Below are positions 9,856 to 20,500 of a DNA stretch of 30,365 nt, piece after piece (positions within the stretch are counted from its first letter, which is position 1; the number at the start of each line of letters is the position of its first letter). The stretch is taken from NCBI GenBank assembly GCA_001642005.1, contig LWCA01000364.1, positions 1 through 30,365 of the forward strand. Reading direction: 5' to 3'. This DNA is from Intoshia linei. Its lineage: Eukaryota > Orthonectida > Rhopaluridae. Under the pieces are notes generated by a model that was not told the origin of the DNA, ran no database searches, and was given only the letters and a program-made list of their open reading frames with translations. Made by a program: the position numbers and the translations under genes.

Positions 9856-12800
9856 ATGAATAAGAGAATTTTAAAAGTATTTTGATCGTTTTTATCATTT
9901 ATAAATAAATTTTAATAGGAAACTGAAAGATTACAAACTACGCCTATTGATGGGTTTATTATTAAATTGAATCCCACAAATAATCGATGTTTTGAAGCAA
10001 TTATGCATGGACCTCCAGATGTAATTTATATAAGGATTATTTTATTTCTTTGTTTTTTGTAGAGTCCATATGAAGATGCTAGTTTTCAATTAAAACTGTT
10101 TTTACCTGAAAAATATCCTATGGTTGCTCCTAAAATTAGATTCATTTCTAAAATATATCATCCAAATATTGACAATGTTGGAAGAATTTGTCTGGATATT
10201 TTAAAGGGTATTTTTTACTTTCTGGTGTTAATAAGTAGACAATTTTCGTGATATATTATTAATGTATTTATAATTATGATTTATTTACATTGTTAACAGG
10301 TGAACTTTACATTGTAAAGTCATAGAACGAGAAATTTAGAATATTAAAAGAAAAAAGTTGCAGAGTAAATTTTCAAAAAAATTGTTTATAATTATTTTTA
10401 CTAGCAATTTAATTAATTGAAGATTTTACAGTAATTTTTAAGAGAATTTAAGAAAGCGACCAAAAAAGCCTATGGGCTATTTTAGTTTATTTTAAATGAC
10501 ATTTAAACCCAAAAATACAGGATTGTATAAGTTATAAATTATAACTATGTTGGAAAAAAATATTGGTGACATTTAATTTTTAGGAATTTTTTTGGATTAA
10601 GGTGTCGACATTGTAGATTGGGCGCTGAGTAACGTAAATAGCAGTATGAATTGTAATATTATATTATTTTGATAAAATGGCGACATTGCGATTACTGAGT
10701 GTTGTGGCTTTTTTACTAGGATATTGGAAAAATTAAAAAAAATATTATCTATCATGTTTTATTTGAGTTTATTTTATATTTATAATTGTAGTTAATAATA
10801 ACTAGTTATTGCAGACGTTTCAATGACAACGAAATTATCATAATATGTTAATTTTTTTTTTTATTGATAGCTTAATTAATTGCATGTTTTATGATGATTT
10901 GATAATATTTTTATACTTTTGTGGTCAACTCAGTTTATAAAATAATCTACTTCACTGAAAATTTAGGAATCGAAAAAATTAAATTTGTAGTTTAAAATTT
11001 CATTTAAATTATTTAAAAGGATAACAAATTATTTTAAATGTATCGCTTCTCGAGCTTTTGGCTCGGATCAAAAAGTGTAGTATCTGTTCTTACAAGCGTA
11101 ATTTCTTGTACGCTACCCACGTGGTAGCACAGAAGTTATCCCTATTTTTAGATCTTGGTGATTGTTTCCTGCTTGCAGGTTCTGCACCACGGGTTGTCGT
11201 GTTCTTGCACTATTTACGTGTACAGCCCATTTATCAATTAAAAAAGAATCATTACTTGTTTATTATTGAGTAAAACATAAATTTTTTACTTACAGTTTAG
11301 CTCTACTAATCAATTAATACGTTGAAATTAAAATTTTCTGTTTTTATGAATTATTTTTAACTAAAATTTGTAATTATTTTATATTTTATTTAACTACTAA
11401 TCGTTAGTCTAACGGTGCATTGGTATACTGTAGTAACCAGAGTTGCCGGAAAATATATCGTGTATCATGAAGTTCATCGATATACCTATTCAAAATTCTC
11501 ATATATTCAACAGAATTAACTTTAATAGCACAACTTACAATGATTCTTTGTCCATCTTCTTTTATGGCACCCCATATCATAATACTGCTGCTGAATTTTA
11601 CCGTACTATTAATGTGGGTGTACCTACTATGACGCTTTTTGGTACGTCTAACATATTTCGAGCCCTTGAAAATAAATTAAATTTACTTTTGTTACTAAAA
11701 ATCACTAAATTCCAGTTCATTGATGACCAGTCAATACGATTTAGACACCATTGTAATCTTTTCTATTTTTTTGTAGAAGTTAGAAATGGTTTCTTTGTTG
11801 CAACTCTTCCAAAACGTCTACCTCTGCTTAAATTTCGTTATATGGTATCAATACTGATATTTGCTTTCAATGGAAGCTGTGATTTTAATTGAGATGCTGT
11901 CATAAATGCGTCTTATTTGGACGAAAATTTTGGTCTCTGGCATGTAAAACATGTGGACGTCCTGATCTCTTTATATTTTTGAGAGGAATACCATTGTTAT
12001 GTTTTTTTATCATTTCCTGAACTGCACATCTTGATATTGAAAGCTTTCGGGCGATTTTTGTCTGCGGGTAACCTTTTTTGTAAAAATCGACTATTAATTT
12101 ACTTTTTTCTATGCTAATTTGTGGCATCTGTAGTGTCTAATATTCTTATAACTATAATAAAAATTATTTGCATACCAATGAAGAATAAACGGTTCAAAAT
12201 AGCAAGTGCCTAAAACTTTTACACTGGAAAAAATCCCTCTATCTGACCGCCAAGAAAAAACTAATTTAACTAACACTTAAAGAAAAAATCCACTTTTACC
12301 AATATTTTTTTGAAAAATCCAATTTTACCAAACTTTTAGGCATATTGCTGAAAATCTAATGTTGTGTCACTTCCAGCTTCATATATGGTAGAAGCGGGAT
12401 TTAGCCATTTTTTGTTATTAGGAAAACATAAAATGCCTTAATGTTGAAAAACGTGGAGACTTACGTTTTAAGATCACAAACTTATTCATTAACTTTGACA
12501 AATTAATTAAATCTACTAATTTAAATGCACAGCGGCGCTGTAACATAAAAAAGATTAAGAAACATGGTTTAATTACTTGTAATTACCATCGGTAGTATAT
12601 GTATGCCTATGTTATAACTTTAAATTAGACAAGTGGACCCCAGCTTTACAAATACGAACCATTCTTATGTCTGTTAGGGTTCTGGTAGCTGTACCAAATC
12701 TGGATGATCCTCTTGTGGAGTATATTGCGAAGCATTTCAAAGACAACCTTAAAGATGCCGAAGAAAAAGGTTTCATTTATTTATATACATGTGTTATACT

Positions 12801-12863
12801 AATAATTTAGCTAAACAAATGTCCAAACTTTATGCCCTTCCGAAAAATGCTAATTTTAAATAA
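9856..12863 (+). CDS. UBE2N: UBC13/UBE2N-like ubiquitin-conjugating enzyme (complete, 5 exons)
   Basis: Exons 9856-9876, 9919-10020, 10063-10207, 12629-12769 and 12811-12863 join in frame to 154 codons including TAA (153 residues; UBC13 proteins are about 150-152). Three introns are 42, 42 and 41 nt; the third is 2,421 nt. The last short intron has a TACTAAT branch site. The protein starts MNKRILKETERL, matching the RRIIKETQRL start of UBC13. It has [13 protein letters not shown] (residues 73-76), the catalytic Cys84 in GRICLDIL, then [18 protein letters not shown] and a KLYAL tail. UBC13 with a UEV partner builds Lys63-linked ubiquitin chains in the cytosol and nucleus. Notable changes are TPA for the RING-contacting SPA motif, and Lys52 where human UBC13 has Glu55 at the UEV interface, while Phe54 (human Phe57) and Met61 (human Met64) are kept. 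Metazoan UBC13 is usually near-invariant, so this looks like a fast-evolving orthologue or paralogue. Confidence 0.92.
10208..11041. other. Intron 3 of the UBC13-like gene, 5' part
   Basis: This starts with the donor G|GTATTT after ILK and contains no recognisable exon. About 10600-10710 is somewhat less A+T-rich (GTGTCGACATTG, GGGCGCTGAG, ATGGCGACATTGCG) without an identifiable feature. The 55-100 bp before the U2 start do not show a snRNA proximal sequence element that I can name with confidence. Confidence 0.5.
11042..11229 (+). ncRNA. U2: U2 spliceosomal snRNA (diverged, structurally complete)
   Basis: The 5' end ATCGCTTCTCG and the branch-site recognition block GTGTAGTATCTGTTCTTA match U2 snRNA, and the length (about 188 nt) is the usual U2 length. 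Stem-loop I is CGAGC-TTTTG-GCTCG. IIa is TACAAG-CGTAATTT-CTTGTA, the same 20-nt size as the canonical hairpin. IIb is GCTACC-CACGT-GGTAGC. The Sm site is ATTTTTAG. Stem-loop III is TGGTG...CCTGC-TT-GCAGG...CACCA. Stem-loop IV is GGGTTGT...ACAGCCC with loop core TTGCACTA in place of TTGCAGTA. Most stems differ from fly and human sequence on both sides yet pair, so this is covariation, not pseudogene decay. It has extra A residues before GTGTAGTA (ATCAAAAAGTG). It sits in the long intron of the E2 gene, same strand. Confidence 0.85.
11405..12226 (-). pseudogene. Tc1-like transposase remnant, inactivated
   Basis: Read on the minus strand from 12127, [20 protein letters not shown] is followed by an HTH ([20 protein letters not shown]) and SGRP, the DNA-binding part of a Tc1 transposase. 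The frame then breaks. Downstream pieces include a motif block with [16 protein letters not shown], then [20 protein letters not shown], and finally QYTNAPLD before a stop near 11405. In Tc1 transposases these blocks read IFSDESKFNLF, WGAI and QQDNAPCH. The two visible catalytic Asp positions are Asn and Thr here, several in-frame stops occur (in the blocks around 11850 and 11780), a frameshift lies near 11630, and the C-terminus is missing. A CAGTG-type end (CAGTGTAAAAGTTTTAGGCA read from 12226) may be its 5' inverted repeat. It lies antisense inside intron 3 of the E2 gene. Confidence 0.85.
12227..12628. other. Intron 3 of the UBC13-like gene, 3' part
   Basis: This is non-coding. At about 12331 the plus strand reads AAACTTTTAGGCATATTGCT, similar to the proposed Tc1 terminus (AAAGTTTTAGGCACTTGCT) but in opposite orientation, so a second terminus-like fragment may lie here. 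The stretch ends in the acceptor TTTAAATTAG before exon 4. Confidence 0.45.
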
Positions 12864-13091
12864 TTTGTATAGTCCATTGTAAAGTTTGCAATACAATATT
12901 TACTAATTATTTTTTAATATTACCACGTGCAGTTAATATAATTATAATACTAGCTTCACTGTTATGAATGTTATGTGCTTCGTATAAACCATAACTAGCT
13001 TTGCTGAGGGTTGATTTTTTTAGTTCGATGAAAAAAATATATTCAACCTTACATAAAAATGCTACTATTCACTATTACTAATACTTTAAAC
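12864..13091. other. Downstream of the UBC13-like gene, non-coding
   Basis: This is the 3' flank after the TAA at 12861-12863. I see no canonical AATAAA within the first 100 bp, so the poly(A) signal is either a variant or further away. There is no exon on either strand. Confidence 0.4.
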
Positions 13092-13358
13092 CAGTGGCCA
13101 CTAAACTTTTTGACATGGGAGCCGGAATAACTAAAAGAAACCCACGAGCCAAATGGAAAATATGCATAACGGTATTTTAAATTACGATTTAAAATTTACG
13201 TTAATGAATTAATAAATTTCATAATCTAGAAATGACGAGTCGATACTATCGACTCGATAGTATATATTTAATATCTATGTCGATGATAATTTGTAAGATA
13301 TCATCGGTGTATATTGTAGTAGATTTTTAATTTGCGGGTCGTAGTTTAGTGGCGACTG
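13092..13358. mobile_element. hAT-type MITE, 267 bp, perfect 8-bp target duplication
   Basis: The ends are CAGTGGCCACTAAACT and, inward on the minus strand, CAGTCGCCACTAAACT (15 of 16 identical). The element is flanked by CTTTAAAC at 13084-13091 and CTTTAAAC at 13359-13366, a perfect 8-bp duplication as made by hAT transposases. Inside, 13225-13310 contains nested palindromes (ACTATCGACTCGATAGT, GATATCATCG). It has no coding capacity. It sits between the two convergent genes. Confidence 0.93.
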
Positions 13359-13366
13359 CTTTAAAC

Positions 13367-14229
13367 TTGTGACCAAACTTGTTTAACCATATCAAATATA
13401 TTGTTTCATTAACTGTTCAAATTTAAAGTGAACTATTCACACTTAATTTTATTTTGTTAATATTTGTACGATGTAATTTTGTCATGCGATATTTTTAATT
13501 TATTAGAAAGAATCCGTGTAATAATCTTGAAAGTAATGTAAAAACTACAATCGTAAAAATGATGATAAATAACATGAATTATAAAAAAAGAAAATTTTCA
13601 ATATTTAATGGATTCACCCCATTTGAAAACATTTTTCGGATGTAGGAATGTTATCAACATTAAAATAAATAACAAAATGTATTAAATGTGATATTATTTT
13701 AAATTCTACGACTTAGCTTTTACCATTTTTCAAATTAATGGGTAATTTGTGGTTTTCGTTGTGAAGAATATAAGTATGAATTTAATATAAGATTTTGAGG
13801 TTCAAATGTATATTTCTCATCATTTAAAAAAAAGTGTATAATTCCAAGTTTTGACCGTGAAGGACTCAATTTCGGAAAATAAAATTTACGATAATAAAAA
13901 CCTCCTACTCTCTGAAATTAATGGTAACAAACATATAATTTTTACTTAATCTTTACTTATTTATTTTAATTAATATTTAAAACCCTATTCTTGTTCGCAG
14001 CCTAGACATACTAATTGAATATTTTTAATTTTTAATTTTTATTAGTAAAAATGAATATATATAATTTTCGTTAGTATTACTATAAACTATAAATTAACCA
14101 ATTAAACTTTAAATTGCGAAAATCTGATTTCTCTCGACGAATCTAAATTGGTTTTTAAATGAATTTAAATTAATTTACTCATGCCATTTCGTAAATTGAT
14201 TACATTAATTCTACCTAAATTATCATATA
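13367..14229. other. 3' flank of the fibrocystin-L gene; weak repeat relic and possible poly(A) signal
   Basis: The minus-strand reading contains AATAAA at 13965-13960, about 265 nt past the stop codon, a candidate poly(A) signal for the fibrocystin-like gene. About 13735-13905 resembles a strongly decayed, inverted relic of the 0.8-kb repeat (GGTAATTTGTGG, AATTCCAAGTTTTGACCGT). No other gene is seen. Confidence 0.4.
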
Positions 14230-14581
14230 TCATTTAACGTAAAAATAATAACCAAGTTTGTCTTTTTTAATTTTTGCGAAATAGGCCAATAGTATAAATA
14301 TTATTATCAATATTATTAAAAGGCAAGGTATTAAAACTGAAAGTAGCACCGTTTGTAGATAACTTTTCTAAATAACATGATTAATCTGAAAAGGACAAAA
14401 AATAATACCATAGAACTTTTTTGTAGTACCGAACCATCGATAGCTAAATATGTGTCAAGATATGCGGAAAAAGTGGAATATTTTATTTCAACTTGTGATG
14501 CTAATATTTCTTTTAATGATTTAATCATATCCACTATATTAAGGGGTGTTCCACTTATTTCCATTTTTATCATTATGCTAC
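14230..14581 (-). CDS. Fibrocystin-L exons 14-15: stalk, single transmembrane helix and basic tail
   Basis: Exon 14 begins at 14581 after a 60-nt intron (G|GT-AGC) and reads SIMIKMEISGTPLNIVDMIK, then VEIKYSTFSAYLDTYLAIDG. It ends at G14430 or at G14409. Exon 15 (14367-14230) starts after TTATTTAG and encodes KSYLQT, then about 25 hydrophobic residues (VLLSVLIPCLLIILII continuing IFILLAYF). It ends with a short Lys-rich tail, AKIKKDKLGYYFYVK, and TGA. Both donor choices preserve the frame. The intron read-through that would end ...RCYFQF is rejected, because only the spliced form gives the single membrane anchor expected for this family. Confidence 0.85.
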
Positions 14582-17500
14582 CTATTTAGTTATTATTTAA
14601 CTGTATAATTTATCTAAATATATTTTAATGTCACTATTTACCTTCGAGTATTCTAAAATTAGAAAATATTATATCTTTTCCAATTTGTTCAAATTTTGTT
14701 TTGACACAAAGTGTAAATCCTTCAAAATCAACATTTTTTAATGAATCAAAGGTTGAATCGATTTTAAATGTTACATTTTTAGTTAAAAAATTTTTTTCAT
14801 CTGGAACAATTTCATTTTTTAAATTTACGTAGACAGTAGCATAACTTTTCAATGGATAAAAATCTAGTGATCCTGTAATTTCCGATACAAATGTAAATAT
14901 TCCTCCTGAATTTAGTATTGTAATGCTTTCGCTCAATTGAATGCTACTAATGTCTGAAGTGTTGCTCACGTTTAAGTTGATTTTGTTGATTTTTTCATTT
15001 TTTGAATTCACCATATTTATTTCATTATTATTGCTGCAATTATAATCCGGACTTAATCGAATTTGCCATGTTTCATTCTAAATATTAGACTATTGAAATT
15101 TTGATTTTAAGGGAATAAATGTTTCAAGAAATAATAAATTTATCAAATTTCAGTTTATAATAACAAATAGTTTTAATAAATAATTACTTACTTCATACAT
15201 TAACTGAGCCATTAGTCGTGGCCCACTACTATTAATAAAAGAAAGTGTGCCGCCAACTAAATGGCGGACTGTAATGAATTTTGTAATAATTTCAGGATAA
15301 TTCTTAAGCATGACAGCTTGAATTTGCAATAATATCTGATTATTTTCATTTTCTACAGATCTTAAAGTTTTATGAGGTTCATTTTATATTTGAGTTTAAG
15401 AAATATTAAAAAGATAAAGATGAGGTACACACGTCTTAATATGTAAATATTTTTATTCAAAACGGGACTCCTTGGCTATGCCTATCAAAAATTCATGTTT
15501 TGTGTCATTTACAATGAAATTTAAATAATGCAATACGAGTATTTTTGGGAATACATAATGTATGTCATATTTTTTTTTAGAAAAAATCTAATTAGATAAA
15601 AGAGGACTTTTGAGCAAGAATTTCATTTAACTGGAATTATTATTTTAGTTTTTAAGGAATATTTTCAAAGCAATATTGGTTTGATTAATATAATAATAAT
15701 AATTTACCTTAACATTAAGAAATTTTCTAGTAATAAAATCAACAATTTTGATTTTAAAATTAAAAGGCACATTTTGTTCAACATTCATAGAAAGAACATT
15801 TGCAGATATGGGTTGTTTTGGAATTTTAAATGATTTTGATTGTATTATTCCGTGTTTAAAATAACTATTTCCAACAACTTTGGCATCTAGCCTAAAATTA
15901 AACATTCATGTGGGGATAATAATAACTTGTCCAGTGGACAATGTCCACAGCTCTCTTGATTATGGATTTAGGTTAGTGATTTTGAAATGGGGTTCCTGAA
16001 CCCCTTGCGGTTAAAAACTGTATGCCTGGGGTCCGTGAGATTCAAATTTAATTTGATTTAATTCATTTAATTTTTTTTATTTTTATAGTAAAATTTTTCA
16101 GGATACTATTTAATGTTCCGACTAATTTAATAGTTTCAACGTCTAATTTAATATTTACAACGCATAATTTAATTAATTTAACATTATTTAATAAGTACTT
16201 TAGTCGTCTAATTTAATGCTTAAGCGTGTAATATAATTATTGTACCATCTAACTTATTATTCGAAACGTTTGAATTAAGTTATAAATTTCTGTGGATCAC
16301 CACAAATTAACATTTCTCATAAGCCGTTTTTAGTTTTTAATTATGTATTAGCATTTTTAAGTAAATTTTATACATACATGGTCAGTTTCTCGAAATTCTT
16401 CCAATTCAAATCAAAAATTGTATGTGACAGACCCGACATTACTAAAAACTGGAAAAATGCGTTTCAATGGGTTTAAAAACAAAATAAATCAAAACAGTTT
16501 TAAAAATTTTTTTAATATGAGAAAATGTTTAAATTCTGTTTGGAAAATATCGATGCATCGTAAAAATTGGAAATTTTCGAAGTGTACGTGTCCCTTTTTG
16601 AGTAAAAATTAAATGTGTAAACATTCTATCGGTATAGCAATACGACAAAGAATTGATAGGTGTATTGTACCTCGAGAGTCGAAAGCTCTCCCATTGAATG
16701 TCAAGGAAAAGGAGACGACCAGCTTAGGCTAATCAAGCTTTGCAGAGGCCGTGTTAAATTAACGGTTAATTCACAATAAATTAAAAGTTAGTTTTATAAA
16801 AAATAACGTTATGCTTGAATAAAATAAATGCTACTTCTATTAATTTAGACGCTGACATTATAACTATAGACGCTGGTGAAATTAGACGCTGTAACTATTA
16901 AATTATATGTTGCAATAATAATAATTCAATTTTTAATATTTATTACAGAGTTGCCAGATTTTGGGAATTTATCCCAAAGCCTAGACGACCGCTACATTAT
17001 TATTTCAAAACTACCAATTTTATCCTACCATTAATAAAATTTAATAATATTTGATAAAAAATAACATTTCAGACACTCAGTGAAAAATCACTGTTACAGA
17101 TATTTTATTGTAAAATCCATTTAATGAAAACACAAAATAAAAAATTATTATTTTTTGAAAAACATGACTTTACCAAATCTTATGAGAAAAAATCTTTTAT
17201 TTTTACATAAATCTTATATATATATATCTCATGAAAAAATGAATTTAATTTAACAAAACTGATGTCCATTCAATGTGTGGAACTATCTGTAAAATATAAA
17301 TGTATTTTTTAAATAAAAAACAATTTATAAGCCCATAAAAATAAAAAATTCAATTATGAAAAATATAAATAAAATAATTATTTTATAATTTAATGATTAG
17401 ATTCTAATGGTTAAAATGATAATTATTATTCTACTTATTAAAAAAAGGAAAAAATAATTATATAATATTATAGTGTATAGTGTCGCCATCAGTACCATGC

Positions 17501-20500
17501 AGAGGGGTTGGGCCATATGGCCCGATCCTACAATCATAAGGGACTAATATTTTAATTTATTAATATGTAATATTAGAAAATTTCTTAATTATGATGAATC
17601 ATCATTGATGACCAATGCAACTTACAATTGTTATTTTGATTTTTAGGTAATAAAGTTTTGATTAAACAATTTATAGACGTCCCAGTTTTAAAAAAAATTT
17701 ATTTTCCCAAATTTTCCATCTGGCTCAGGCTTACTGCTGGCTCTACGCGGCCCTGGTCGCTCAATACTTTTAAAAGAAAGGATACATTTTAATTTATTAT
17801 TATTATTATTGATTTGAATCGAACATATTCAGATTATATCAAACATAAATTTGCATATAAAATTAAATTAAAATAAAAACCTGTAAAATTTAGAATTATC
17901 TGCTTGAATAATGGTAAAATTTGTAAAAGTTGCACACCCCGATATGACTTGTCTTACATTATGTTGAACATTCATGATAATGTTGTTGTCATCATCAATT
18001 AAAGTCAATTCCACACTCCACAACCCAGTTGATGAATACAAATTTTGAATAGGTTGATTGGTTTCATCATAAATACAAACAATTAAAGGTTTTTCAAAAA
18101 TGGCCCCAGCATGTAAAGGGATAGGATTCTGAAAGATTTTCATTGAAGTAGGAATGACAATAGTTTCTAAAATGATATTATGTCCAACATTTTGATCGGC
18201 GGTAATTATATACTGTTGATAATTTGGATCTTCTGGTGGAGGAACTGGTTTGGTTATAGTCATATTAATAACAATAGCATTCATTATTTTTGAAATGGAA
18301 TCACTCTGTATAGCTTCACCCAAGTTTGATACGATGCTTGTTAATTTTTGGAATGACAGTACTGGTGTTTTTACACCTGGATTGTCACCAAACTCTAATT
18401 GCACGGATAATTTTCCTATAGCACGTTTTTTCTGTAAAGCATTTGACTCTGAAATAATATTCACTATTCTAACTTGACTAGGATCTAATCCTAAAAATAT
18501 TCTCAAATTGTTGATGATATCAACTCCAAAAAAATCGTCAATTGTCATATCCGGTAAATCAAAGCTAAACCGTACCACCGCCACTATAGATATTTTGTAA
18601 TCAATAGATGACTGAACGGTCAAGTACAATGTTTTACTCATTGTGTCGTAAATATTGGCACCCGACGTGCCGTCTGATATATAATAAAAGGGTTTATCGA
18701 CTGTTTTGTATCTGTATTCTCCTGGTGAAACTTCTACTCTGTTACTAGGCGGTACATAAACACCATTAGCCGTAACATCTATTCTTTGAGAAGTTGAATA
18801 ATAAATGGCTACAAAAATAAAAACAGTTGCACCACTTGATGGCAACATTAATCTCAAATTTTGAGGCAAGGTGCTACTCAGGTGGATAGTATAATTACTA
18901 CCTGCCGTAACTATAGGTCTATATAAACTTAATCGCTCTCTACAAGCATAGCCTTCGCATATTCCGTGGTCGGATGGGCCATTCATTACGTCTAAGAATA
19001 AATCTCCAGACAAAATGGCAATTGGGCCAATTCTTCTGGTTAATGTATCGGAATCAAGACTTTCTAAATGAAGATGATAATAATCGTCTTCTTGGCACCG
19101 GTACGCCGTCCATTCTTCATTCCATACACATCTATTATTCTGAATTCCTACTTTTTTGTATAAATGTTTGTATTCTATTCTGTTTCCATTTAAATCAGTC
19201 GACATTGTTTTGGGAATCCTATGATCTCCAAAACCGCGACTCTGGTCTCCATTCCACTGAAATGATGAATCTGGTATAATTGCATATTTTCGATTTTCTT
19301 TGGGGTAAAAATGTTCAAGTAATGAACCATCCAAATCTTTAATCAACAATTTTTTATTCATATCACAGTCCATATCGATACACCCATTAAATGTTTTAAT
19401 ATTAGACAATTTGGGTCTGCCAAACTGTGCAATATTATTTTCAGAAACATTAAAATATTTAAGCTTGTTTGTTTTAATCATGTATGAGTAATCTTTATTT
19501 TCAGGGTTATATACGAATATATAGTTTTTACTGTTTTGACACCCTTTATTGTAATTAACAAATACTGTGTCTTTGACGTTTATATCAAATGACAACAAAT
19601 TTCGAGACATTAATGTATGTAATGCCATTTCTGGAAACATGTTATCATTTTCATTTGTCGTTGGCCATAATATTGCATGATATGATTGTTCGCCACCAAT
19701 TTTTGGAGGTGTCGAAGATGTGGCAATAACATAAAAGCCTTTATTAGATTTTTCTATATTATTATTTTGACAGTCGAATCCCTTGGACATGCCCACATAT
19801 ACGGATCTTTCAATAGTTACATAATGTTTATTTAAAATGTGATTTACAGGCGAACCCCCCAGAACCATTGCAAATGTACCAATCTTGGTATCTATTAAGA
19901 TGTTATCACTCAACAGTATATTACATTCTGATTGAGTGTATATTCCATAAGTCCAGACCTTCCAAATTTTAAATGAACGGATTCTAACGCACTTGTCAGA
20001 AATGGGCAAAGTGGTGGCCTGGCAATTTTCTGGTTCAATTAAAACACCAATTACAGCGGCTCCAATGATATTATTATGCCATTGCACAGCATTACTCGAT
20101 GTACACAATTCACCGCCAGTATTAAACGCTGCTCTTTCTGACCCAATCACAACATTGTCGATGCATTGTGTATCAACACTATTTACTGTATGAATTGCAC
20201 CATCATAATTCAAATTGAAAGGTTCATATCTTCCATTATATGTCCCTGAAAAAAGGTTATGTAAAACCAAATTTCCACTTATAAGTGTTGTTTTACTATT
20301 GGTTACTATTGCACTAACCACCGTGTGATATATGGTATTAAATTCAATTTTTATATTTGAGGATCCAAAAATACCCACTGCAGTTGAATAACAATTTCTG
20401 AAAGATGAGAATCGAACAAAATTATCACTCATTTCTTCATTACTTATGTCTATGAAAGCTATAGAAAAACGAGGATCAGATGGAGATACAAACCCTTCTT

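Noticed and set aside
11058-11273. 71-codon plus-strand protein
   Set aside because: It overlaps the U2 snRNA almost completely; the conserved RNA structure explains the sequence.
11443-11892. 149-codon plus-strand protein
   Set aside because: The opposite strand carries Tc1 transposase blocks ([18 protein letters not shown]), so this frame is the antisense shadow of the remnant.
9856-12863. UBC13-like gene as a processed or decayed pseudogene
   Set aside because: It retains introns, all five exons are in phase with no stops, and catalytic Cys and HPN are kept.
14386-14429. 44-nt intron ending in the strong acceptor TTTGTCCTTTTCAG
   Set aside because: Phase 0 joining gives INHVI and then an immediate stop, losing the membrane helix; the later TTATTTAG acceptor keeps the frame.
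14377-14589. 70-codon plus-strand protein
   Set aside because: It is antisense to fibrocystin-L exons 14-15 with no splice or family support.
16640-16710. tRNA or tRNA-derived SINE (T-arm-like GAGAGTCGAAAGCTCTC)
   Set aside because: The loop does not match TTCGAAT, and no acceptor, D-arm or A-box could be fitted.
16730-16765. U4-like 5' end (AGCTTTGCAGAGGC)
   Set aside because: Similarity ends after about a dozen bases and no U4 stem-loops or Sm site follow.
18250-20193. Plus-strand open frames at 18250, 18974 and 19993
   Set aside because: They are antisense to the coding exon 10 and arise from its codon composition.
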